Positions 15,986-23,810 of a stretch of DNA of 54,591 bases are shown piece by piece. This DNA is from Rhodospirillaceae bacterium (GTDB lineage: Bacteria; Pseudomonadota; Alphaproteobacteria; GCA-2731375), in contig JABIRL010000104.1 of NCBI GenBank assembly GCA_018667855.1, positions 1-54,591 of the forward strand. The letters run 5' to 3'. The notes below the pieces were generated by a model. The model had not been told where the DNA came from. It ran no database searches and saw only the letters and a program-made list of their open reading frames with translations. Both the position numbers and the translations under genes were made by a program. Positions within the stretch are counted from its first letter, which is position 1; each line of letters opens with the position of its first letter.

Positions 15986-16801
15986 CTATTTCTTCTTTTG
16001 CCGCGCGATAGCCTCCGGCGTTGTTTCGCCGGCGAAATATTCGAACTGGTCTTGCCAGGGTTCGGGGTAATCCACCAGGATGCCCGGTTCCGTCGCGGTG
16101 ACGGCGAAATCCAGGGCGGCGCGGAGGATTGTGGTTTGCATGTCCCCATCGCCGGCCCGCCCGAAGGTATTGCCCATGGGGAAGTTCACGAACAGGCTAC
16201 GTGGCGGACGTACCAGAGCGGTAATGTCCCGGCCGGTTGAGACCGTGACGGTGGGGATGCCCATTTCTTCTACAACACGCGCGACCAGACCCACGGTCTG
16301 GTGATCGAGCGGTCAAGCAGGTATGGCGATGAGCAGGTCGACGCCGTCCGCCCGAAGTTCCTCGGTAAAGGCAGGCGCGGATTCGTTGATCACCTTGGAC
16401 CGGTTATAGGTTCGGCCCATGAAGCCGCTCCAATGGCGGCCGGCCACCGCGCCGATCTCGCCGGACGCCGCCAGTTCGGCCAGTCGGTCGACGGGAAAGA
16501 TACAGTTCAGATCCCGGCCCGCGTCCGTGTGGTCGTAATAGCTGTCGTGGATCTGATACTGATCCGTGGGCGTGGCGGGGTCGACCTCGTCCACCCGATG
16601 ATCATTGCGGGCGTCCGGATCAAACGGCGCCGCCGTGCAATGGGATATGCCGCCCGAGACCAGCATGGCCACGGTGCAATCGGCAAGGGGTTTGGTCAGG
16701 GGGGTCCAGGGGGCGGTGTCATTCTCGCTCCACTGATAGGGCGGGAAGCCCATGGCGCCATATTTGTTGTTCAAGGCGTCCACATAACGGATTGGTTCCA
16801 T
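15986..16801 (-). CDS. GrdB/PrdB-family reductase-like protein with in-frame UGA (candidate selenoprotein)
   Basis: One reading frame of 271 codons, ATG at 16801 after GAGGAGACATCC, contains a single UGA at 16313-16315 (codon 163). The part before (to DGVDLLIAIPA) and the part after (PLDHQTVGLVARVVEEMGIP) are in the same frame. Together they make one continuous member of the glycine/sarcosine/betaine/D-proline reductase selenoprotein B-like family. Proteobacterial relatives, as I recall them, are about this length with a CxxC-HQTV motif here, so UGA falls where they have the first cysteine; the second cysteine place is Asp166. A perfect hairpin follows the UGA (16284-16302). Reading as selenocysteine is an inference. 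The alternatives are a pseudogene or a base error. It is last in a six-gene minus-strand run. Confidence 0.8.
16284..16302 (-). promoter_or_regulatory. SECIS-like stem-loop just downstream of the in-frame UGA
   Basis: On the minus strand, ten bases after the UGA, ACCAGACC pairs perfectly with GGTCTGGT around a three-base loop GTG. The loop begins with G and starts 18 nt after the UGA. Both fit published descriptions of bacterial SECIS elements (a short stem within about 16-37 nt of UGA and a G early in the apical loop) that SelB recognises. All of it is coding (DHQTVGLV), as in bacteria generally. Confidence 0.65.
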
Positions 16802-16850
16802 TACCGGATGTCTCCTCTGTTTTTGTGTCTGTAAGTTATCTTACAAGTGT

Positions 16851-16908
16851 TTTAGTGGTCCGATTCTATCGGATGGTGCCCATCCGCGAGGATCGAAAGA
16901 CCACTAAA
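16851..16908. repeat. Compound hairpin between the EthD gene and the UGA-containing gene (A)
   Basis: Outer arms TTTAGTGGTC (16851-16860) and GACCACTAAA (16899-16908) pair over 10 bp. Inside are CGAT/ATCG and an apical CGGATGG-TGC-CCATCCG stem. A small GTAAG-TTAT-CTTAC hairpin lies at 16831-16844 next to it. The position is the leader of the UGA-containing gene on the minus strand. It may be an RNA control element, an internal terminator, or a mobile palindrome. Confidence 0.7.
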
Positions 16909-16920
16909 CTTTAAAGAATC

Positions 16921-16971
16921 GTGGTGCGCAAGACACCAAACAGAAGGATTCTGCTGTTTGGTTCGCACCAC
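16921..16971. repeat. Compound hairpin at the EthD stop codon (B)
   Basis: Outer arms GTGGTGCG (16921-16928) and CGCACCAC (16964-16971) enclose a second stem CCAAACAG/CTGTTTGG (16936-16943 with 16954-16961). The right edge touches the stop codon of the EthD-type gene. Together with hairpin A it fills the 169-bp gap, so the RNA leader of the downstream gene would be heavily folded. Confidence 0.7.
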
Positions 16972-17708
16972 TACGGTATGCCCACCATTTCGGTGCCGCT
17001 GTAAAAGACCAGGGTGCTCTGCCAATCGACCCATTGGGCCATGCCGTCCTCCTTGATGTGGTCCTTGTAGGCGGCCCAGCCGTCGGCATCGGGGAAATAC
17101 AACTCAGCCATGCCGGCATGGGCCTCCGCCTCCGGTTCCAGGCTGTGGCTGACCACATAGCGGAAGCCGCCCACGGCCTCCATGGTCTGGCGCACGTTGG
17201 GGATGTGGCCGTCCAGCCAATGATCGAACAAGGCGCCGAAATCGGTTCCTTGTTTGGTGGCGACCATGAAGGTGACCTTGAAAAAGCCGCTGCGGGTGCA
17301 GGGGAAGGGGGCATTCAGGGTCGGCGGCCGCAGCGGCAGTTCGCCGTCCATGACAACGTATTCCCGCGTTCCCCAAGGCATGTAAGGTTCGGCCTTCTCC
17401 TGGAAGGTGTCGCGGGGCGTGGTGCCATGGGGCGTGTCCGGCCTGGGCATGGCCTGGTCATACCAAAGCTGCGCCACGCCGTCCCAGACCTGTTCCTTGC
17501 CGGAAGAGGAAGGGTCGAACAGGGTGGCAATATATTTTTCCGCGTGACGCTTGCCTTCGACCGCAGCGTTTTGGTTGGCGGCGATGACATCGGGCATGTG
17601 GTTGGCGAACCAATGGGCGATCAGCTCCTCCCGGCTGGTGGTGGCGCGGCGCTTGATCGGAAACATCATCTTGGCGCCGGGGGTTTGGCTTGGTCTCGAG
17701 GCAGTCAT
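16971..17708 (-). CDS. Tandem EthD-domain protein
   Basis: 245 residues with two ferredoxin-like EthD modules. The first, about 10-110, has SREELIAHWFANHMPDVIAA. The second, about 135-240, has FFKVTFMVATKQGTDFGALFDHWLDGHIPNV and ends EMVGIP. EthD proteins are small alpha/beta-barrel dimers found with P450s or monooxygenases in ether, polyketide and other degradation clusters, and their exact role is often unclear. It sits between a luciferase-like monooxygenase (48 nt upstream on the transcript) and the UGA-containing gene, all on the same strand. Confidence 0.8.
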   Translation of the reverse strand: MTASRPSQTPGAKMMFPIKRRATTSREELIAHWFANHMPDVIAANQNAAVEGKRHAEKYIATLFDPSSSGKEQVWDGVAQLWYDQAMPRPDTPHGTTPRDTFQEKAEPYMPWGTREYVVMDGELPLRPPTLNAPFPCTRSGFFKVTFMVATKQGTDFGALFDHWLDGHIPNVRQTMEAVGGFRYVVSHSLEPEAEAHAGMAELYFPDADGWAAYKDHIKEDGMAQWVDWQSTLVFYSGTEMVGIP

Positions 17709-17756
17709 ATCCTCGTCCTTTCAATTTCGTGGCACAGCTGCGTAGCACTGGGCCGC

Positions 17757-18785
17757 CTAGAGAAAATGCGGCACGACCTTTTCGGTGAACATCACGAAGG
17801 AGGCATGGCTAAGGGGCGCGATCATCAGATAATCGAGCGGCAGGGTTTCCTGCATCTCCTCGATATCGGCGATGACCTTTTCGGGCGTGCCGCAAATGGC
17901 GATCTCGTTCACATAGCGGGCCACGGGGTCGTCGTTGTCGTTGATGGACTGATCCAGGGCCTCGACCTGGGTGGTCTTTTGCGCGCCGGCCTCGGTACTG
18001 CGGATATTGCCCTTCTTGCGCAGATAGCTGCCGAACATGAATTCGGCCCCGGCGCGGCCCACGTCCTCCGCCTCCCGCTGGGTGGCGCCCATGGCCAGGG
18101 TGCGGGCCATGGGTAAATCCCGGCCGGCGATGGAATAGCCGTTGGCTTCCAGGGACTGGGCATAAAAGGCGCGCTTCTTGGCGATTTCCGGATGCGTGGC
18201 GTGGGGGTCCATCATGATGGAAAAGCCGCGCTCGGCGGTCCATTCGATGGCCTCCAGCGATGTCGCGGCCAGCCAGACGGGCATGGGATCCTGCAGGGGT
18301 TTTGGCAGCACTTCCACATCCTCGAACTGCCAGAACTCGCCTTCATGATTGAGTTTGTCGTTGTTCCAGGCCTTGAGCACGATCTCCACCGCCTCGCGGA
18401 AGCGGGGATAACTCTCCTTGGGCTGAACGCCAAAGATCTCGTGCTCCTTCGGATCAAAGCCACGCCCGGCGCCCCAGTTCACCCGCCCGCCCGAGACATG
18501 ATCCAGCAGGGCGATTTCCTCGGCCAGACGCAGGGGATGATAGAACGATGCCAGCGAAACGGCGGTGCCGATGCGCAGGTTCTTGGTGGTCGCCGCGATA
18601 TGGGTGCCCATGAGGTGCACGGACGGACAGACGCTGTAGGTGGAGAAATGATGTTCCGCCAGCCAGACCGCGTCATAGCCGGTCTTGTCCATGACCTCCA
18701 TGCGTTGAAAGGCCCGCTCATAGACCGTTGATAGGGGCACGCGCCGGCCGGGCCAGCTGAAAAACTGCAATACGCCAAACTTCAC
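17757..18785 (-). CDS. LLM-class flavin-dependent monooxygenase (luciferase-like)
   Basis: 342 residues. The bacterial luciferase-like TIM barrel is clear from MKFGVLQFFSWPGRRVPLS, GYDAVWLAEHHFSTYS, LRIGTAVSLASFYHPLRLAEEIALLDHVSGGRVNWGAGRGF and the C-terminal GTPEKVIADIEEMQ. Members use FMNH2 (or F420) and oxygen to oxidise organosulfur, aldehyde, amine or aromatic compounds. It has the fold residues of the group but no substrate hint. It is followed by the EthD protein and preceded by a GST on the same strand, which suggests a xenobiotic or sulfur-compound oxidation step. Confidence 0.9.
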   Translation of the reverse strand: MKFGVLQFFSWPGRRVPLSTVYERAFQRMEVMDKTGYDAVWLAEHHFSTYSVCPSVHLMGTHIAATTKNLRIGTAVSLASFYHPLRLAEEIALLDHVSGGRVNWGAGRGFDPKEHEIFGVQPKESYPRFREAVEIVLKAWNNDKLNHEGEFWQFEDVEVLPKPLQDPMPVWLAATSLEAIEWTAERGFSIMMDPHATHPEIAKKRAFYAQSLEANGYSIAGRDLPMARTLAMGATQREAEDVGRAGAEFMFGSYLRKKGNIRSTEAGAQKTTQVEALDQSINDNDDPVARYVNEIAICGTPEKVIADIEEMQETLPLDYLMIAPLSHASFVMFTEKVVPHFL

Positions 18786-18846
18786 GATGATGTCTCCTCT
18801 TGATACTCACCGGCGCGGCTTATGCCGCCGCGTCCAATATATGCTT

Positions 18847-19464
18847 CTAGCCCGGCTTGAACGCCGTGTCGGCGAAGGCGGGCAGGGCGCCGCAGCGATC
18901 GGACAGGGCGGCCAGAGCCGGATAGGGATTTTCCTTCAGCAGGTAACGCACGCCGATACCGACGAAATCATAGGCCACGACGGCGTTGACATCCGCCAGG
19001 GTCAGGTTGCTGCCATGCAGGTAGTCGCCGCCGGCGGCGGCTTCGTTCAAGGCGGCCAGACCACCCACCACTTGTCCTTCCACCATCTCGACCCATTTGT
19101 CGTAAACCAATTCCTTGGGCCGGCGGCCCCGTTCGTAGGACGAGGCGACGGCCTTTTCCATGACCCCGTGGCCGATGGCGGCCAGACGCAGCACCGCCCG
19201 GCGATCCGCGCCCGAGGCGGGCAGCAGGTTATGATCGGGATCGCCCGTTTCCAGCAGATGATCGATGATGGCGTTGCTATCGATCAGGCATTCGCCGTCG
19301 TCCATGACCAGGGACGGCACGCGGACCACCGGGTTGATCTTGGCGATCTCTTCCGTGTCGTCGGCGGTGGACAGGCCGCGCTGATCATATGGCAGATCCA
19401 GCAGTTTCAGCATGACGGCGGTGCGCCGCACGAAGGGGGAGAGGTTGCGTCCGATCAGTTCCAT
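18847..19464 (-). CDS. Glutathione S-transferase family protein
   Basis: 205 residues. The thioredoxin-like N-domain carries the likely catalytic serine in GRNLSPFVRR, the cis-proline motif in NPVVRVPSLV and the glutathione gamma-glutamyl site in CLIDSNAIIDHL. An all-helical C-domain follows (DYLHGSNLTLADVNAV is the N-capping/hydrophobic-staple motif). It may conjugate or remove glutathione in the pathway of its operon neighbours. It is one of five GST genes in the window. Confidence 0.9.
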   Translation of the reverse strand: MELIGRNLSPFVRRTAVMLKLLDLPYDQRGLSTADDTEEIAKINPVVRVPSLVMDDGECLIDSNAIIDHLLETGDPDHNLLPASGADRRAVLRLAAIGHGVMEKAVASSYERGRRPKELVYDKWVEMVEGQVVGGLAALNEAAAGGDYLHGSNLTLADVNAVVAYDFVGIGVRYLLKENPYPALAALSDRCGALPAFADTAFKPG

Positions 19465-19488
19465 GTGTGTACTCCAGGTCCGTATGAC

Positions 19489-19552
19489 TGTTTGTTTCGA
19501 TGTTTGTTTCGGTGTTGGTATGGATGTTGGTCAGGTGTTGGTTTTGTTGGTG
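19489..19552. repeat. TG-rich low-complexity stretch with short direct repeats
   Basis: Repeats of TGTTTGTTTCG and TGTTGG-type units cover the end of the racemase gene and the gap before the GST gene. The racemase's last residues (RTNKTNT) are encoded inside it, so the C-terminus may vary by slippage. Confidence 0.6.
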
Positions 19553-20211
19553 CGATAGCCCAGGCGCACGGCGGCGATGGCGTCGGCCACGGCGGCCTGG
19601 CTGGGGTCGATCACCGGCACGCCCAGGCTCTCTTCCAGGCGCTGGCGATAGCGGGCCATGCCGGCGCAGCCCATGATCAGCACGTCGGCTCCGTCCTCCT
19701 CGATCAGCTGTTTGCCGACCGCGGTCATGCGCCCCTCGACCTCTTCCTCCGCGCCCAATCCGGTGACGCCGATGCCGATGGCCCGGTCGCCCGCCAGGCG
19801 CCCGTCCAGGCCCATCTGCCGGATATAGCGTTTATGGCGGGCCACGCCGGCGGGCAGGATGGCAATAATGCCGAAGCGTTCGCCCAATGTCAGGGCCGTG
19901 GTGATGCCGCTTTCCGATATGCCCATGACCGGCCGGGTCGTGGTCTCCCGCGCGGAATGCAGCCCCGGATCGGAGAAACAGGCGACCACGAAGGCATCAG
20001 CGCTGTTATCCTCCCGCTGGATCATCTCGCACAGCGGCCCGACCACGCCGTCCACATGACGCTGGGTTTCGATACCGGGCGGCCCCTCGGCCAGGGTCAG
20101 GCAATCGATCCGCGGGCCGTCCGCGAAGCGCAAGGGCGCCATGGCCTTGTCGATGCCGTCCGTGACATCGACCGATGAATTGGGATTGATAACGACGATG
20201 CGTTGAGACAT
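19531..20211 (-). CDS. Asp/Glu/hydantoin racemase
   Basis: 226 residues from the ATG at 20211 (MSQRIVVINPNSSVDVTDGI). A longer frame extends into the next gene and is not used. The two catalytic cysteines of the family are Cys78 (VVACFSDPG) and Cys182 (LIMGCAGMARYR), with ITTALTLGERFGIIAI and VIDPSQAAVADAI also typical. The group racemises hydantoins, aspartate or glutamate, or isomerises maleate. Next to an N-carbamoyl-D-amino acid hydrolase, hydantoin racemase is the best fit. It is in a run with the carbamoylase 17 nt upstream on the transcript. Confidence 0.88.
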   Translation of the reverse strand: MSQRIVVINPNSSVDVTDGIDKAMAPLRFADGPRIDCLTLAEGPPGIETQRHVDGVVGPLCEMIQREDNSADAFVVACFSDPGLHSARETTTRPVMGISESGITTALTLGERFGIIAILPAGVARHKRYIRQMGLDGRLAGDRAIGIGVTGLGAEEEVEGRMTAVGKQLIEEDGADVLIMGCAGMARYRQRLEESLGVPVIDPSQAAVADAIAAVRLGYRTNKTNT

Positions 20212-20228
20212 TTGTCTATGGCCTTCCA

Positions 20229-21170
20229 CTATTCCGGCGGCGCGATGGCTTCCGTCCGCTCGGTGATCACACCATAGGCCTCGATCCGCCGGTGCTGGGC
20301 GAAATTGAATACGGTATCGCGGATATAGCGGCCCCGGTCCAGATCGCATTCGGCGACGATCACCTCGTCCTCCGCCGTGGTGGCCAGGGCCACGATCTCC
20401 CCCGTCGGTGCGATGATGCAGGAGCCGGCCATCATATCGACGCCCCCCTCCATCCCTGCCTTGGCGGTGCCCACGGCCCAGGTGCCGTTCTGGTATGCGC
20501 CGGCCTGCATGGAGATATGATTGTGGAACATGCGCAGATGGGGGCTCTCGGCGGCGATGGAATTATAGACCGGGGTGTTGTAGCCCAGCATGACGATGTC
20601 CACGTCCTGCATACCCATGACCCGCCAGGTCTCGGGCCAGCGGCGGTCGTTGCACAGGCACATGCCCATCACCCCGCCCATGGTGCGGAATACCGGAAAG
20701 CCCAGATCGCCCACTTCGAAATAGCCCTTTTCCAGATGCTGCCATTCCCGTTCCGGTTCGTGAGTGGAATGGCCCGGCAGGTGCACCTTGCGGTACTTGC
20801 CGACAATCTCCGCCTGCTGGTTGACCAGGATGGCGGTATTGAAGCGGCGCTTTTTGCCGTCCTCGTCAAAAAACATTTCCGAATAACCCAGGTAGAAACC
20901 GACGCCCAGTTCCTTGGCCAGATCGAACAGCGGCTGGGTCCGGGCCGAGGGCATCTCGGTCTCGTAAAAGCTGTCCAGCTCCGCCTCGTCCTCGATATAC
21001 CAGCGGGGAAAGAACGTGGTCAGGGCCATTTCCGGAAAGACCACCAGACGGGCGCCCCGGCCATGGGCCTGGCGCATCATGTCGGTCATGCGTTTGACGA
21101 CACTTTCCCGCCCCTCTTCCCGTTCGATGGGACCAAGCTGGGCAGAGGCGACAGTGATCAGGCGGGACAT
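20229..21170 (-). CDS. N-carbamoyl-D-amino acid hydrolase (nitrilase superfamily)
   Basis: 313 residues from the ATG at 21170. It follows Agrobacterium D-carbamoylase closely: VVFPEMALTTFFPRW, DEAELDSFYETEMP, GKYRKVHLPGH, CNDRRWPETWRVMG, SMQAGAYQNG and IIAPTGEIVAL. The catalytic Glu-Lys-Cys triad is Glu47, Lys128 and Cys173. The enzyme hydrolyses N-carbamoyl-D-amino acids to D-amino acid, CO2 and ammonia. It is the first gene of the minus-strand run and divergent from the hydroxyacid dehydrogenase gene. No hydantoinase gene is in the window. Confidence 0.93.
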   Translation of the reverse strand: MSRLITVASAQLGPIEREEGRESVVKRMTDMMRQAHGRGARLVVFPEMALTTFFPRWYIEDEAELDSFYETEMPSARTQPLFDLAKELGVGFYLGYSEMFFDEDGKKRRFNTAILVNQQAEIVGKYRKVHLPGHSTHEPEREWQHLEKGYFEVGDLGFPVFRTMGGVMGMCLCNDRRWPETWRVMGMQDVDIVMLGYNTPVYNSIAAESPHLRMFHNHISMQAGAYQNGTWAVGTAKAGMEGGVDMMAGSCIIAPTGEIVALATTAEDEVIVAECDLDRGRYIRDTVFNFAQHRRIEAYGVITERTEAIAPPE

Positions 21171-21255
21171 GATTGCTCCTAGATATAGATGACGGGCCTT
21201 GTGGCGCGGAAAATCCATCCTATCATATACGCCACAACCTTATGAGGGCCATGCC

Positions 21256-22185
21256 TTGGCAATACTTTTTCACTGTCCCTGGGACAACGCGGACGAATGG
21301 CTCGGCGCCCTGCGCGCGGCCCTGCCCGATGATGAATTCCGTATCTGGCCGGACATCGGACCGGTGGAAGATATCGATTTCGCCATGGTCTGGAAGCTGC
21401 CGCACGGAAATTTGGCGGACCTGCCCAATCTTTTGGCCGTCGCATCCCTGGGCGCCGGCGTTGACGCTCTGCTGGCGGATCCGGACCTGCCGCGCCATAT
21501 TCCCATCACCCGCCTGGTCGATCCGCTGATGGTGGACCGCATGGCGGAATACGTCACGGCAACGGTGCTGCATCATCATCTGGGCCTTGATCGCTATGAC
21601 CAACAACAAGACGCGGTGCATTGGCAGCGGCATCCAACCACCGATGCCGGCGATCGTACGGTGGCGCTGCTGGGCCTGGGGCAAATGGGCCGGCGCTGTG
21701 CCCAGCACCTGGGCGCCCTGGGGTTCAAGTTGCGCGGCTGGAGCCGTAGTCCGAAAACGGTGGACGGCGTGATGTGCGACCACGGCGAAGACGGCCTGAA
21801 AGAGACGCTGAAGATGGCCGAGATCGCCGTGCTGTTGCTGCCCCTGACCGCGCGGACCACGAACCTGATGGACCGCTCCGCCTTCGCCGCCATGCCCAGG
21901 GGCAGCTACCTGATCAACTGCTCCCGCGGCGAAGTCGTCGTGGACGGGGATCTGCTGGCGGCACTCGACAGCGGGCATCTTGCCGGGGCCACCCTGGATG
22001 CCTTCCGCGAGGAGCCCCCGCGCCAGGACGATCCCTATTGGCGGCACCCGAAAGTGCGGCTGACGCCCCACATCGCCGCCCTTTCCTCATCCGCCAGCGC
22101 CGCCCTGATCCTCGCCGAACAGGTCCGGCGCGCCCGCGAAGGCCGGCCATTGCGGGACGTGGTTGATATCGGCGCGGGCTATTAG
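21256..22185 (+). CDS. Glyoxylate/hydroxypyruvate reductase A-like 2-hydroxyacid dehydrogenase
   Basis: About 309 residues from a TTG at 21256, preceded by TGAGGG and giving the family-like opening MAILFHCPWDN. Longer frames from 21199 lack a ribosome site. The NAD(P)-binding motif GLGQMGRRCAQHL, the substrate-site LINCSRGEVVVDGDLLAALD and the histidine/glutamate pair (FREEPP, LTPHIAAL) are those of GhrA-type D-2-hydroxyacid dehydrogenases. It probably reduces glyoxylate or hydroxypyruvate. It converges with the BKACE gene, the two stops overlapping by 4 nt. Confidence 0.9.
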   Translation: MAILFHCPWDNADEWLGALRAALPDDEFRIWPDIGPVEDIDFAMVWKLPHGNLADLPNLLAVASLGAGVDALLADPDLPRHIPITRLVDPLMVDRMAEYVTATVLHHHLGLDRYDQQQDAVHWQRHPTTDAGDRTVALLGLGQMGRRCAQHLGALGFKLRGWSRSPKTVDGVMCDHGEDGLKETLKMAEIAVLLLPLTARTTNLMDRSAFAAMPRGSYLINCSRGEVVVDGDLLAALDSGHLAGATLDAFREEPPRQDDPYWRHPKVRLTPHIAALSSSASAALILAEQVRRAREGRPLRDVVDIGAGY

Positions 22186-23081
22186 GCAAGCGCGGCGCGG
22201 ACCCCATTGGCATCGGCGATCCGGGCGCCGGCGGCCTGAATTCGATTTGTCGCGAAATGGGTCCATTCAATATTGCTCCGGCCGTCATCCCGTGGCGCGT
22301 CTTCCAGACCGACACGAATATGTCCGCCTTTGGCGACGGTTTCCTCAAGCAGGGGTTCTATGCCAACCAGCAGGCCGGCAATCATCCAGGGGACTTCGAT
22401 TTCCAGATCCGCCAACAAGGCCAGATAGGCGGCAAGCGCGTACTGTTTGGGCGGCAGGCCGAAGGTGTAGCCCTCCGTGAACATGAAACGATAAATCGCC
22501 GCAGGTGCCTCGGGGAAGGCCTTCTCGTAAGCCGCGCCGGCGCGGGCGAAACCAGGCTCATAAATGGCATAACTGGGATGAAAGCCGTAGCGCTGGGCCT
22601 GCGCCATGGCGATCATTAGGTCAGCATCCGGGTTTTGGTAAAGGAAGCCGGGCTTTTGCCGGGCGATGCTGTCGAAATAGGTCAGGTTTACCGAACCCGG
22701 ATCGATCGCCGACCATTCCAGCAGGCCTCGTTTCGCCAATTCTTCGATTTGTCCAAACCGTGCCGTACCCTGCCCTGTGCCGTCATCCGTTCCGGGGCCG
22801 CCGGCGGCTTGAACCGGAATGGTCGGGTAGACGATTGCGTCGACCTTGGCTTTGATGCCTTCGATAATGCGGGCGAATTTCTGCCAGTCATGGCATTGCC
22901 GTCCGGTTTCCTCATCATAGGCGTGAATATGCAGAATAGCGGCGCCGGCCTCGACACAGGCAATACCGTCGGCGATGATTTCAGCGACGCTGACCGGCAG
23001 GTCCGGATGGCGCCGCTTGCCCCAGGGGCCATTCAAGGCGACTTCGAGCCAGGTTTCAGGGGTTTGGGATGTTGTGGACAT
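22182..23081 (-). CDS. BKACE family (beta-keto acid cleavage, DUF849) enzyme
   Basis: 299 residues. EVALNGPWGKRRHPDLPVS and the zinc pair in ILHIHAYDEETGR (His51, His53) with VYPTIPVQ and HIRVGLEDA mark the family of 3-keto-5-aminohexanoate cleavage enzymes. These condense a beta-keto acid with acetyl-CoA to give acetoacetate and a new acyl-CoA. Many subfamilies with different keto acids exist, and I cannot place this one. It is the last gene of a minus-strand run with two GSTs and a D-aminoacylase, consistent with an amino-acid-like substrate. Confidence 0.88.
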   Translation of the reverse strand: MSTTSQTPETWLEVALNGPWGKRRHPDLPVSVAEIIADGIACVEAGAAILHIHAYDEETGRQCHDWQKFARIIEGIKAKVDAIVYPTIPVQAAGGPGTDDGTGQGTARFGQIEELAKRGLLEWSAIDPGSVNLTYFDSIARQKPGFLYQNPDADLMIAMAQAQRYGFHPSYAIYEPGFARAGAAYEKAFPEAPAAIYRFMFTEGYTFGLPPKQYALAAYLALLADLEIEVPWMIAGLLVGIEPLLEETVAKGGHIRVGLEDAPRDDGRSNIEWTHFATNRIQAAGARIADANGVRAALA

Positions 23082-23099
23082 AAGCGCGCAACCTACCTT

Positions 23100-23807
23100 C
23101 TATTTTTTCTGTTCCAATTGGCTTTTGCCAAAAAATATTTCCCGGGTTTCATCACTGGGATTCCCGATGACTTCTTTTTCCTTCAAAATCGCCATCGCCC
23201 TTTCCACCGCCGGGCGTGCCTTGATCGCCTCATGCCATCGTTTCACATGGGGGAATTCATCGATCTCGATTTCATGCAGCCAGCGTACCTCTATCCACGG
23301 ATACACCGCCATATCGGCGATGGAATAGTCCGTCGCCAGATAGGGATGATCGGCCAGTCTTTTATTCAGCACGCCATAAAGACGCTTGGTTTCATTTTGA
23401 TATCGCTCAATCGCGTAGGGGATCTTTTCCGGCGCATAACCCATGAAGTGACCGCATTGCCCGAACATCGGGCCGACTCCGCTCACTTGAAAATAAAGCC
23501 ACTGGAGTACCGTGTATTTACCCACCCGGTTCCGGGGCATGAACATCCCCGTTTTTTCCGCCAAATATTCCAGAATGGCGCCCGATTCAAACAGCGTTAG
23601 ATCCGTCCCGCCTTCGCCGCCGTCATCGTCATCATGATCAACGATCGCCGGAATACGGTTGTTCGGACTGATTTCAAGAAAGTCGGGACTGAACTGCTCG
23701 CCAACCAGGATATTCACAGGGCAGACCCTGTAGGCGAGCCCACATTCTTCCAGCATTATGGGAATTTTCTGACCGTTTGGCGTCGGCCAAAAATACAGAT
23801 CGATCAC
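23100..23807 (-). CDS. Glutathione S-transferase (Ure2p/YfcG-like)
   Basis: 235 residues. MIDLYFWPTPNGQKIPIMLEE at the start is typical of the YfcG/YghU nu-class, where Thr and Asn hold the glutathione sulfur. SPNNRIPAIVDHD is the cis-proline region, LFESGAILEYLAEKTG the SNAIL-like site, and DYSIADMAVYPWIEVR the C-domain motif. Nu-class enzymes act as disulfide reductases or peroxidases. It starts 3 nt past the stop of the upstream GST gene, so the two are co-transcribed and may work as a pair. Confidence 0.9.
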   Translation of the reverse strand: MIDLYFWPTPNGQKIPIMLEECGLAYRVCPVNILVGEQFSPDFLEISPNNRIPAIVDHDDDDGGEGGTDLTLFESGAILEYLAEKTGMFMPRNRVGKYTVLQWLYFQVSGVGPMFGQCGHFMGYAPEKIPYAIERYQNETKRLYGVLNKRLADHPYLATDYSIADMAVYPWIEVRWLHEIEIDEFPHVKRWHEAIKARPAVERAMAILKEKEVIGNPSDETREIFFGKSQLEQKK

Positions 23808-23810
23808 AAT

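Noticed and set aside
15986..16801. Reading the UGA gene as two genes or as a frameshift
   Set aside because: Both halves are in the same frame with nothing to realign, the second half has no good start, and homology runs straight across the UGA.
18787..20178. Long plus-strand open frame of 463 codons opposite the GST, racemase and luciferase-like genes
   Set aside because: It is a high-GC antisense shadow with His/Gln/Gly-rich sequence, no family match and three well-supported genes on the other strand.
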